From assembly GCA_013696965.1 (NCBI GenBank), contig JACCXN010000057.1, positions 62,001-126,000 on the forward strand: DNA of 64,000 bases, in the 5' to 3' direction. The position numbers and the translations under genes were made by a program. A model generated the notes under the pieces. The model saw only the letters and a program-made list of their open reading frames with translations. It was not told the origin of the DNA and did no database searches. Origin of the DNA: Bacteroidota bacterium. GTDB lineage: Bacteria; Bacteroidota; Bacteroidia; JACCXN01. Shown here piece by piece: positions 1 through 7,938 of this stretch; position 1 is the first letter of the stretch; every line of letters starts with the position of its first letter.

Positions 1-212
1 AAATTTATGGGTTGGAACATTCTCCTGAAAGATTTAAATTAGTGCAATTAAGACCCAAAACCAATTATAAAAACCTATATCTTACAGGTCAGGATATTGT
101 CTGTGTTGGTGTTGGCGCTGCTCTTTTCTCTGGAATTATTACAGCGGTTTCAATTTTAAACAGGAATTTATTGTGGAGAATTATACGTTATAAAGTGCCA
201 CAAACAGAATGA
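1..212 (+). CDS. C-terminal end of a RetSat/CrtI-like FAD oxidoreductase (5' partial)
   Basis: The gene is open from the left window edge (codons in phase from base 3) to the TGA at 210-212. The tail contains YGLEHSPERF and then NLYLTGQDIVCVGVGAAL, which is the C-terminal FAD-binding signature of the all-trans-retinol 13,14-reductase / phytoene desaturase family. A short basic tail follows (LNRNLLWRIIRYK). Members of this family oxidise, reduce or isomerise conjugated polyenes. A second, complete family member lies at 21797-23320 in the same cluster. The position just upstream of darA suggests that the gene belongs to the pigment cluster and that the cluster continues beyond the left edge. 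The family call is secure. The substrate is inferred from context only. Confidence 0.85.
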   Translation, partial: IYGLEHSPERFKLVQLRPKTNYKNLYLTGQDIVCVGVGAALFSGIITAVSILNRNLLWRIIRYKVPQTE

Positions 213-327
213 AAAAATAGATTCTGTAAAATGTAATAAATCTTTAATAGAGTGGCATTTAAAGAAATAATAAGCCTAATTAATTCACCTAAAATAAAAT
301 CCCCTAGATTACTGGAATTAATTTATG

Positions 328-487
328 AAATAGCCATGCACACCGTTCACAAACGCTAATGAATATATCAAGGCTCCAGATAAATCGGGATGACAATTAA
401 AAAAACACATATAAAATAGCCATGCACAAAGGTGAACAACAGAAATGAATTTAACCTGGCCCCTGTTGAATGGAATGACAATTAAAA
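328..487. repeat. Two imperfect tandem copies of an intergenic repeat (about 86-bp period)
   Basis: The gene-free stretch 213-552 holds two related blocks. Each starts with AAATAGCCATGCACA (328 and 414) and ends with TGACAATTAAAA (391 and 476), an offset of 85-86 bp. The middles are diverged. No coding capacity is seen. The GGAATGACA-like 3' part resembles the ends of the repeat units at 49566-50476 and a piece of the element at 10907-11040, so these may be members of one dispersed intergenic family. The rest of 213-552 is AT-rich and holds nothing else I can support. A promoter for darA should lie here but I cannot place it. Confidence 0.6.
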
Positions 488-552
488 TACGAATGCTTAG
501 TATTCATGGTTCTATGGAGGAACATTAACAAACGATTTAACTTATTATACAG

Positions 553-1470
553 ATGAAAAAAGTATTGGTCATTTATTATACTCAATCTGGTCAATTAAAT
601 AAAGCATTAAAGGCAACGCTAAAACCATTGGAAGACATTGCCAAAGTTCAATTGTATTATGAACAACTGAAACCGAAAATTCCATTCCCTTTCCCTTGGA
701 GTTACATGGAGTTTTTTGATGCTTTTCCTGAAACGGTTCAAGGAGTTCCATGTGAGCTGGAATCTTTTGAATTTAATCCTGAAGAAGATTTCGATTTAGT
801 TATTATTGCCTATCAGCCTTGGTTTTTATCTATTAGTAGACCTGTGAATTCTTTTTTACAAACTCCTCAAGCAAAAATAGTACTTAAAAACAAACCCGTT
901 GTAACAGTTATAGCCTGCAGAAATATGTGGCTAAACGCTCAACAAAAAATGAAAATTAATTTAAAAAAACTTGAGGCTAATTTAGTGGGTAATATCACTT
1001 TTGTAGACAAAGCTTCAAACTTGGTTAGTCTTATTACTGTTCTGGCTTTTGCTTTGGGAGGTGTTAAAGATAAATTCTTAGGTGTTTTCCCTAAATATGG
1101 GGTTTCAGATAAGGATCTTGATTTGTTAGCTGGAATTTTTGGTGAAATTATCCTGAAAAACCTCAAAAGTGGCGATTATTCAAAGCAACAACAGGAATTG
1201 ATTAACCAGGGAGCAATTAATATAAAATCAAATTTAATGCTCATGGAGGGAAGGGGAAGTGTGCTTTTTCCGCTTTATGCAAATTTCATTTCCAAAAAAG
1301 GAGCCTCTAATAGCAGGGAACGAAGGACACGTGTTCGTATTTTCGGAATTGTATTACCCACAGCAATTTTGATTCTTTCTCCTATTATTACTATAGTTTC
1401 AAGACTAGCTCCGGTTTTATTTCCTAAAAAAATAAAAAAAGAAATTGAGCGCCATTCTTTGATTCACTAG
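553..1470 (+). CDS. darA: DarA-like dialkylresorcinol aromatase (flavodoxin-like)
   Basis: 305 aa. The N terminus (VLVIYYTQSGQL, residues 4-15) has the flavodoxin-type phosphate-binding loop (TQSGQ, 10-14), and residues 80-90 form the next strand of the fold. In characterised dialkylresorcinol pathways DarA is the flavin-dependent aromatase that oxidises the cyclohexanedione made by DarB to the resorcinol ring. The basic stretch near 256-262 is followed by a hydrophobic segment at about 263-290 and a lysine-rich end, so the protein probably sits on the inner membrane. It lies 169 bp upstream of darB in the same direction, which is the expected partner. The ATG at 553 places the flavodoxin strand at the extreme N terminus as expected. 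Confidence 0.85.
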   Translation: MKKVLVIYYTQSGQLNKALKATLKPLEDIAKVQLYYEQLKPKIPFPFPWSYMEFFDAFPETVQGVPCELESFEFNPEEDFDLVIIAYQPWFLSISRPVNSFLQTPQAKIVLKNKPVVTVIACRNMWLNAQQKMKINLKKLEANLVGNITFVDKASNLVSLITVLAFALGGVKDKFLGVFPKYGVSDKDLDLLAGIFGEIILKNLKSGDYSKQQQELINQGAINIKSNLMLMEGRGSVLFPLYANFISKKGASNSRERRTRVRIFGIVLPTAILILSPIITIVSRLAPVLFPKKIKKEIERHSLIH

Positions 1471-1639
1471 TAATTTCTTCTGTATAGGAAGTTAAAATCC
1501 CCATTATTAGTAATAAATTTGAAGTTTTTTATATATTCCTTATCTACGTAATAAAAGAAACTATTATCTTTACCCATACCCATAAGAGTTTAATCCATAA
1601 TGCAGAATTTAGCATTATAAAGCAAACCTATTTTAATTC

Positions 1640-2782
1640 ATGAATAAGTCAGTCTATATTAACCGCATTTCCAAATTTTTACCTGGTAATCCTGTCAGTA
1701 ACGATGAAATGGAGCAATATCTTGGATTTGTTGGAGGAGATTTCAAATCCAGATCAAAACCAATTATTCTAAGGAATAATAAAATAACAAATCGCTACTA
1801 TGCTCTTGATAAACAGGGCAAAAGCACATATAGCAATGCTCAACTTTCTTATGAGGCAATTAAAGGTTTAGTAACAAATGATTTTAAGTTAGACGATATT
1901 CAACTCTTAACATGTGGAACCACAACCCCTGATCAACTTTTGCCTTCACATGCATCTATGGTTCACGGGCAATTAAAATCAAAGCCTATAGAGGCCATTT
2001 CCTTTGCAGGTTCATGTTGTGCAGGAATGAATGCCTTAAAGTATGCCTACATGTCTGTATTAACGGGCTATACAACAAATGCTGTTACAACGGGTTCCGA
2101 GAAACTCTCACAATGGATGGTGGCAAATAATTTTTCTGAAGAAGCTTCAAAATTAAAGCAGGTGGAAGAGAGGCCCATATTGGCTTTTGAAAAAGAATTT
2201 TTACGTTGGATGCTTTCCGATGGTGCAGCGGCTGTTTTAATTTCAGATAAGCCAAATAGTGATGAGCTTTCCTTGAAAATAGAATGGATTGAAATAGTTT
2301 CTTTTGCAAATGAAGTGGAAACTTGTATGTATGCTGGAGGAGAAAAAACTGAAGATGGAGAAATTAAAGGCTGGGCCACTTTTGAGCAGAAAGAATGGCT
2401 GCCAAAATCCCTTTTCTCCTTACGTCAAGATACAAGACTTCTCGAAACTCATATCGCCCAATTAGGTACAAGAAAATACATAGAGTTATTTAAAAAACAC
2501 AATGTTGATCCCCAAAGTATAGACTGGTTGTTACCTCACATTTCATCAGAGTTTTTTCGTTCAAAAGTAGATGATGAAATGAAAAAATTTGGTGTTCAAC
2601 TTCCACAAGAAAAATGGTTTATAAATCTTACACGAGTTGGTAATATTGGAGCTGCGGCCATATTTGTTACTTTAGCAGAATTGATGAGTTCTGGGAAACT
2701 CAAAAAAGGACAGAAAATAGTACTTACTGTTCCTGAAAGTGCTCGTTTTTCATATGCCAATGCTTTGCTTACTGTTTGCTAA
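1640..2782 (+). CDS. darB: DarB-like ketosynthase (KAS III family)
   Basis: 380 aa with the thiolase fold of FabH-like enzymes. The catalytic triad can be placed: Cys127 in SFAGSCCAGM, His300 in DWLLPHISS, and Asn335 in RVGNIGAAA. DarB enzymes perform the unusual double condensation between a 3-oxoacyl thioester and an unsaturated acyl thioester that gives the 2,5-dialkylcyclohexane-1,3-dione, which DarA then aromatises. The adjacent darA supports this over a housekeeping FabH, and the double Cys (126-127) and long N terminus also differ from typical FabH. The ATG at 1640 gives a normal KAS III N terminus. A sequence resembling the Bacteroidota -7 box (TATCTTTA) lies about 70 bp upstream, but I do not regard it as proven. 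Confidence 0.88.
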   Translation: MNKSVYINRISKFLPGNPVSNDEMEQYLGFVGGDFKSRSKPIILRNNKITNRYYALDKQGKSTYSNAQLSYEAIKGLVTNDFKLDDIQLLTCGTTTPDQLLPSHASMVHGQLKSKPIEAISFAGSCCAGMNALKYAYMSVLTGYTTNAVTTGSEKLSQWMVANNFSEEASKLKQVEERPILAFEKEFLRWMLSDGAAAVLISDKPNSDELSLKIEWIEIVSFANEVETCMYAGGEKTEDGEIKGWATFEQKEWLPKSLFSLRQDTRLLETHIAQLGTRKYIELFKKHNVDPQSIDWLLPHISSEFFRSKVDDEMKKFGVQLPQEKWFINLTRVGNIGAAAIFVTLAELMSSGKLKKGQKIVLTVPESARFSYANALLTVC

Positions 2783-2839
2783 TTCAGTAAAAAAATATCC
2801 ATAGTTTTGATTTAAATTCAGTCTAAGATTTAACTTATA

Positions 2840-3238
2840 ATGGAAAAAGATAAAGTCCCTCAGGATGATTCAAATGTGTTGGAAGGCAAATTAAAAGTAT
2901 TAAAATATGCTGTTGACGAAAACGGGAAATATACCCAAGTCCCTACAGTAGGCTGGGAGCCTGAAAACATTGTATTATCGCAGGCTTGGGAAGAAATTAA
3001 TGAAAAAGTAGAAAGTGTTCGAAAACGTGTTCTTGCTAATGAATTAAGCCCCATTGCATATTACATGGAAAAGCAAATGTTGGATATAAAAATGCTTGCT
3101 CAATATGTCGGGTATTTTGGGTTTCGTGTAAAAATGCATTTGAAACCTGCTAATTTTAAACGATTGTCTGAAAATCAATTGGACAAATATGCAAATGCTT
3201 TTCAAATTACTAAGGAACAACTTTTAAATATTGATTAA
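2840..3238 (+). CDS. Small conserved-looking protein of the flexirubin cluster, unknown function
   Basis: 132 aa, cytoplasmic, with no signal peptide or membrane segment. The N-terminal 60 residues are acidic and Trp-containing (VGWEPENIVLSQAWEEI, about residues 37-53). The C-terminal half (about 70-130) is helical, with MLDIKMLAQYVGYFGFRV followed by LKPANFKRLSENQLDKYANAF. This looks like a small helix-turn-helix or XRE-like helical bundle, but a DNA-binding role is not certain. It sits 57 bp after darB and 59 bp before the BtrH-like gene, so it is probably co-transcribed with the resorcinol genes. I do not recognise a named family. It could be a small regulator or an accessory factor for the acyl-transfer step. 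Confidence 0.75.
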   Translation: MEKDKVPQDDSNVLEGKLKVLKYAVDENGKYTQVPTVGWEPENIVLSQAWEEINEKVESVRKRVLANELSPIAYYMEKQMLDIKMLAQYVGYFGFRVKMHLKPANFKRLSENQLDKYANAFQITKEQLLNID

Positions 3239-3297
3239 TGCTCTTTTCCCTCGGTGCATTCTATTGAATTCAGATTAAAAAATTTAACAAAAAAAAA

Positions 3298-4299
3298 TTG
3301 AATATAAATTTTATACATAATCAATCAGCTCATTGCGAAAGTGGCGTGGCCTCTAATTTATTGGCTCATCACGGATTGAAATTGAGTGAAGCAATGATAT
3401 TTGGTATTGGTTCTGGATTGTTTTTCGGGCATATTCCATTTTTAAAAGTGAATGGAATACCAGGCACAACCTATCGTATATTACCAGGAATGATTTTTAA
3501 ACGCACCTGTAAGCGTTTAGGAATTCAAATGAAAAGACAGACATTCAGAAATGAAGCAAAAGCAATGGATGAGTTGGATAAAGTGTTGGAAAAAGGAATG
3601 CCAGTAGGTCTTTTAACCAGTGTTTATTATTTGCCCTATTTGCCTTCCGCATTGCGTTTTCACTTTAATGCTCACAATATTGTAGTATATGGAAAAAGCA
3701 ATGGGAATTATTTAGTGAGTGATCCGGTTATGGAAACAGTTTCTGAAATTTCATCAAAAGATTTACAACGTGCACGTTTTGCAAAAGGCGCTTTGGCGCC
3801 CAATGGCAAAATGTATTATCCTATTCATGTGCCTCAAAATATTGATTTACGCAAACCAATTATTGATGGAATTATTAAAACATCAAGTGATATGACCACT
3901 ATTCCTGTTCCACTTTTCGGTGTGAAGGGGGAGAGGTTTCTTGCAAAAAAAATTCGTCAGTATCCAAAAAATCTGGATAAGCGTAAAGCTGCACTTTATT
4001 TGGGAAATATAGTGCGGATGCAAGAAGAAATTGGTACTGGTGGAGCTGGATTTCGTTTTATTTTCGCAGCATTTTTACAAGAAGCCTCAGTTATCTTAAA
4101 TCAGGAATGGTTAATGGAGGTTTCAAAAGAAGTAACTCAAACAGGTGATTGCTGGCGTAATTTTGCTTACAATGCTGCCCGTATCTGCAAAGATCGTGCT
4201 ATTACAGGAGAAAACTACGATAAACTTGCTGATATTATTATGGATTGTGCTTTTCGTGAAGAGCAGATTTTTAATAAACTTAAAAAAATCACCTTGTAA
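3298..4299 (+). CDS. BtrH N-terminal domain protein, putative acyl-ACP:acceptor acyltransferase
   Basis: 333 aa. The N terminus (HNQSAHCESGVASNLL) matches the BtrH/DUF4872 family, whose founding member moves an acyl chain from an acyl carrier protein to an acceptor in butirosin synthesis. The fold is papain-like. Cys13 in HCESG, His126 in NAHNIVVYG and Asp142 in YLVSDP are in the right order for a catalytic triad. The start appears to be TTG at 3298: an in-frame stop (TGA at 3265) lies just upstream, no ATG occurs between, and a later start would remove Cys13. The stop codon overlaps the ATG of the ABC ATPase (TAATG). In this context it is a good candidate for esterifying the aryl polyene to the resorcinol. 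That role is inference. Confidence 0.82.
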   Translation: MNINFIHNQSAHCESGVASNLLAHHGLKLSEAMIFGIGSGLFFGHIPFLKVNGIPGTTYRILPGMIFKRTCKRLGIQMKRQTFRNEAKAMDELDKVLEKGMPVGLLTSVYYLPYLPSALRFHFNAHNIVVYGKSNGNYLVSDPVMETVSEISSKDLQRARFAKGALAPNGKMYYPIHVPQNIDLRKPIIDGIIKTSSDMTTIPVPLFGVKGERFLAKKIRQYPKNLDKRKAALYLGNIVRMQEEIGTGGAGFRFIFAAFLQEASVILNQEWLMEVSKEVTQTGDCWRNFAYNAARICKDRAITGENYDKLADIIMDCAFREEQIFNKLKKITL

Positions 4300-5048
4300 T
4301 GACCACAAACAGTGCAATTCAAGTCAGCCATTTAGTAAAAATCTATAAAGGAGTGCATACTCCGGCCGTTGATGATATTTCCTTTACTATTGAAAAAGGA
4401 TTGATATGGGGGCTTTTAGGGCCAAATGGAGCAGGTAAAACTACTACTTTATCTATTCTTTGTGGCTTACTTAAACAATCAGAGGGAGAAGTTTTAATTA
4501 ATGGTTTACATTATGGAAATCATAAGAACCAGATTAAACACATGATAAGTATTGTTCCACAGGAAATTGCACTTTATCCTACCCTTACTGCATTTGAAAA
4601 TCTTAGGTATATTGGCAATATGTATGGGTTAAAAGGGAATGCTTTAAAACATCGAATTTCAGAATGCCTAAATATTTTTGGTTTAGAACAAAGTATAAAT
4701 AAACAGGTAGGAACCTTTTCAGGCGGCATGAAACGCAGGATTAATTTAATAGCAGGAATTCTAAATCAACCACAAATTTTATTTTTAGATGAACCTACCG
4801 TTGGAATTGATGTTCAGTCACGTAATATTATTACCGAGTATTTATTAAACATGAACAAACAGGGAACAACTATTGTTTATACCTCACATCTAATGGAAGA
4901 GGCAGAAAACCTTTGTTCACATATTGCTATAATTGACCAGGGAAAGATAATTTCTACAGGGAATCCTAAAGATTTAATTCAACAAAACAAGAGTAAAAAT
5001 TTGGAAGATTTGTTTTTAAAACTAACGGGGAGAAAATTAAGAGATTAA
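4299..5048 (+). CDS. ABC transporter ATP-binding protein
   Basis: 249 aa with all ABC ATPase motifs: Walker A GPNGAGKTT (41-49), Q-loop Gln88 (VPQE), signature FSGGM (140-144), Walker B LFLDEP (161-166) and switch His197 (YTSHLM). It resembles the drug/lipid export ATPases (DrrA/CcmA type) that pair with ABC-2 permeases. The start ATG overlaps the stop of the BtrH-like gene, and its own stop overlaps the permease ATG, so translation is probably coupled. Within the cluster it likely powers export of a resorcinol or pigment precursor across the inner membrane. The substrate is inferred from position. Confidence 0.92.
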   Translation: MTTNSAIQVSHLVKIYKGVHTPAVDDISFTIEKGLIWGLLGPNGAGKTTTLSILCGLLKQSEGEVLINGLHYGNHKNQIKHMISIVPQEIALYPTLTAFENLRYIGNMYGLKGNALKHRISECLNIFGLEQSINKQVGTFSGGMKRRINLIAGILNQPQILFLDEPTVGIDVQSRNIITEYLLNMNKQGTTIVYTSHLMEEAENLCSHIAIIDQGKIISTGNPKDLIQQNKSKNLEDLFLKLTGRKLRD

Positions 5049-6328
5049 TGCTTAGATTATTTTCAACCATAAGAAAGGAATTACTCATACTCATAAGGGA
5101 TAGGAGTGGGCTTGCCATAATGTTTTTAATGCCCATGACTCTTGTTACTATTATGGCACTAATACAGGATGGCCCTTTTCGGGACTACCAGGAATTTAAA
5201 ATACCCTTGTTGTTAGTAAATAATGATAGTGGAAGCTTGGGTAAAAAAATTGAGGACGGTTTAATAAATTCAAAAATATTTGAAGTAAGTAATTCCACCA
5301 AATCAGAAAAAGAAACTAGACAGGATATTGCCGAAGGAAAATATGACATAGGTATTATTATTCCTAACAATGCCACAGATCAATTGAATGAAAGAGTTGA
5401 ACGTTTTGTTGCTGAAACCTTGAATTCTGTTGGTATTTCTGACACATTGGAAAAGGAAAATAATAATTCTGAAATTAATTCGGATATCCTTGTTTATTTC
5501 GCCCCTACAATAAAAAAGTCATTTAAGAATGCTGTTTTAAGTTCAATTAAACAAGTTTCATCAAAACTGGAGACACAAACCCTTTTGGATTTTTTTCAAT
5601 CATCCTTAAGAGAATCAACTGGAGAATTGCCTGATGTAAAAAATGAAATTGGTGATTTTGTTAATTTCAGAGAATATGATGCCACTGAATATAGCGGAGA
5701 TAAAATGGAATTGAATTCTGTACAACACAATGTACCAGCGTGGACCTTATTTGGTATGTTTTTTATTGTAATAACCCTTGCTGGAAGCATTATCAAAGAA
5801 AGGGAAGATGGAAGTTATCTTCGAATACTCACTATGCCTGGATCTTATGTTACCGTTATGGCAGGAAAGGTTGTTGCCTTTCTTTTGGTTTGTTTGATAC
5901 AGTGCATGCTCATGCTTTTGGTGGGAATTTATTTAATGCCAATTCTGGGATTGCCTGAATTGGTAATAGGATCTAGTATTGCAGCCATTTTGCTTGTTGC
6001 CTTATGCAGTGCATTGGCCGCTACAGGATATGGGGTTATGATTGGAACTTTTTTTAACACTCACCAACAGTCTTCAACATTTGGTGCTGTTTCAGTAGTT
6101 ATACTGGCTGCATTAGGTGGTATTTGGGTGCCAGTATATGTAATGCCGGAGACCATTAAAATCCTTGCTGAATTCTCCCCTCTTTACTGGGGTTTAAGCG
6201 CTTTTCATGATGTCTTTCTTCAAAATGGAACTGTTGAAACTATTCTGCCTTATGCATACAAATTATTGCTTTTCTTCCTATTTACCATTAGTATTGCATA
6301 TTTGTTTAATAAAGTAAAATCAAATTAA
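5048..6328 (+). CDS. ABC-2 type permease
   Basis: 426 aa. There is one N-terminal membrane segment (about residues 17-38), a large soluble loop of about 190 residues outside the membrane, and then a cluster of five hydrophobic segments from about residue 231 to the C terminus. This is the layout of ABC-2 family membrane subunits (ABC2_membrane_3). It starts within the stop of the ATPase gene (TAATG), so the two form one transporter, presumably a dimer of each subunit. The 134 bp between it and the next ACP gene carry no clear terminator, so transcription may continue into the ACP-ketosynthase cassette. Confidence 0.9.
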   Translation: MLRLFSTIRKELLILIRDRSGLAIMFLMPMTLVTIMALIQDGPFRDYQEFKIPLLLVNNDSGSLGKKIEDGLINSKIFEVSNSTKSEKETRQDIAEGKYDIGIIIPNNATDQLNERVERFVAETLNSVGISDTLEKENNNSEINSDILVYFAPTIKKSFKNAVLSSIKQVSSKLETQTLLDFFQSSLRESTGELPDVKNEIGDFVNFREYDATEYSGDKMELNSVQHNVPAWTLFGMFFIVITLAGSIIKEREDGSYLRILTMPGSYVTVMAGKVVAFLLVCLIQCMLMLLVGIYLMPILGLPELVIGSSIAAILLVALCSALAATGYGVMIGTFFNTHQQSSTFGAVSVVILAALGGIWVPVYVMPETIKILAEFSPLYWGLSAFHDVFLQNGTVETILPYAYKLLLFFLFTISIAYLFNKVKSN

Positions 6329-6462
6329 ATTAAATAGATAAGTAGAAAGCATTTGTACCAAATTAAATTTATAGTTAAGCATTTATACGCCTTATTTTTA
6401 AATCAGATTCAGAAGAATTTTAAGTAGATAAACTTCAAGAAAAAAAAATTAATAGTATAATC

Positions 6463-6714
6463 ATGGAAGCATTAATTGAGCAATTGAAAATAGAAATAAT
6501 AGAGCAACTTAATTTAGTTGACATAAAAAAAGAAGACATCACTCCCGACACTCCTCTTTTTGGAATAGGACTTGGCCTGGATTCAATTGATTCATTAGAA
6601 TTAAGCGTGTTATTGGAAAGAAAATACGGGGTTAAAATCACAAATTCACAAGAGGGTAAAAAGGTTTTCCAATCCCTTCGTACCATGGCTGAGTTTATTC
6701 AGTCAAAAAAATAA
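6463..6714 (+). CDS. Acyl carrier protein, cassette 1
   Basis: 83 aa. The phosphopantetheine attachment motif is GLGLDSIDSLEL, with Ser41 as the modified residue. Flanking helices are of normal ACP length. It lies 18 bp before the ketosynthase gene at 6733 and is closely similar to the ACP at 11860-12114 (both begin with a short helix ending EQLNL). AcpS at 24977 is the likely activating enzyme. It is expected to carry the growing aryl polyene chain or one of the resorcinol precursors. Which of the two ACPs serves which arm cannot be read from sequence. Confidence 0.93.
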   Translation: MEALIEQLKIEIIEQLNLVDIKKEDITPDTPLFGIGLGLDSIDSLELSVLLERKYGVKITNSQEGKKVFQSLRTMAEFIQSKK

Positions 6715-6732
6715 TTCTCCAAGCCCCAGCAC

Positions 6733-7935
6733 ATGAGTGAAAAAGTATATGTTACGGGTGTGGGGATTATTTCAGCTATTGGAAATAACATTGCTGAAAC
6801 ATTAAAATCACTAAAAGATCAAAGATCGGGAATTGGTAATTTAAGCTATGTAAATAGCAGACATAAAGATCAACTTTCTGTAGGTGAAGTAAAAAATTCG
6901 AATGAGCAGCTAATGCAGCTTAAGGGTTTACAAAAAGGAAGAAAACAAACTCGTACCTCCTTGCTTGGTATCCATGCAGCCAGGGAAGCGCTTATAAGTG
7001 CGGGGATTGATAATATTAAGGAATTCCGAACAGGAATAATTTCAGCCACAAGTGTTGGTGGAATGGGTATTGTGGAAAATCATTATAAGGACTATTTCGA
7101 TATTCAGAAAAAAGGAGAATTCCTGGAGTATATTCCTACCCTTGATTGTGGTGATAGTACCGAAAGAATTGCTGATGACCTTGGAATTAAAGATTATATT
7201 TCAACCATAAGTACAGCTTGTTCATCCTCCGCTAATTCAATTATGTTTGGTGCACGTTTAATAAAAATGGGTTTGCTGGACCGCGTGGTAGTAGGAGGAA
7301 CTGACTCCCTTTCGCGTTATACTATTAATGGTTTTTTGAGTTTAAAGATTTTGGATAAGGATCCCTGCAAACCTTTTGATGGCTTGCGTAAAGGCCTGAA
7401 TTTAGGAGAAGGTGCTGGTTTTATTGTTTTGGAATCAGAAAAATCAGCAAAGAAAAAAGAAATACTTTGTGAATTATCTGGTTATGGTAATTCAAATGAT
7501 GCATTCCACCAGACAGCCTCCTCTCCAGATGGAGCTGGAGCATTTCTTGCAATGCAAAAATCCTTTCAGGTTAGCGGGTTAAGTCCAAACAAAATTGATT
7601 ATATAAATGCTCATGGAACAGGTACGGAAGTAAATGATCTATCTGAAGGACTGGCTATTGAACGAATCTTTGGTAATAATGTGCCTCCTGTTAGCTCCAC
7701 AAAAGCATTTACCGGACATACACTGGCAGCAGCAGGCGGAATTGAGGCCGTTTTATCTGTTTTAGCAATTAAATACAACACCATTTATCCCAATTTAAAT
7801 CATAGTAACAACATGCCTGAACTTTGTTTTACACCTGAAAAATCTTTCCTTACCAATAAGTCTGTAAATCATGTTCTGTCTAATTCTTTTGGATTTGGAG
7901 GTAACACCTCTTCCTTAATTTTTTCAAAGCTATAA
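6733..7935 (+). CDS. Beta-ketoacyl-ACP synthase (KAS II type), cassette 1
   Basis: 400 aa with a complete Cys-His-His triad: Cys163 in STACSSSAN, His294 in NAHGTGTE and His329 in FTGHTLAAAGG. This is the FabF/aryl-polyene ketosynthase layout, catalysing decarboxylative Claisen condensation with malonyl-ACP. It is followed after only 3 bp by a ketosynthase-like protein lacking the catalytic residues, so the two probably form a KS-CLF heterodimer, as established for aryl polyene and type II polyketide systems. A second KS of the same type lies at 12122-13321 with very similar motifs. The ATG at 6733 gives a standard KAS N terminus (VYVTGVGIISAIG). Confidence 0.93.
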   Translation: MSEKVYVTGVGIISAIGNNIAETLKSLKDQRSGIGNLSYVNSRHKDQLSVGEVKNSNEQLMQLKGLQKGRKQTRTSLLGIHAAREALISAGIDNIKEFRTGIISATSVGGMGIVENHYKDYFDIQKKGEFLEYIPTLDCGDSTERIADDLGIKDYISTISTACSSSANSIMFGARLIKMGLLDRVVVGGTDSLSRYTINGFLSLKILDKDPCKPFDGLRKGLNLGEGAGFIVLESEKSAKKKEILCELSGYGNSNDAFHQTASSPDGAGAFLAMQKSFQVSGLSPNKIDYINAHGTGTEVNDLSEGLAIERIFGNNVPPVSSTKAFTGHTLAAAGGIEAVLSVLAIKYNTIYPNLNHSNNMPELCFTPEKSFLTNKSVNHVLSNSFGFGGNTSSLIFSKL

Positions 7936-7938
7936 GTT

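Noticed and set aside
2068-2379. Minus-strand frames within darB
   Set aside because: Antisense shadows of a gene with a clear catalytic triad on the + strand.
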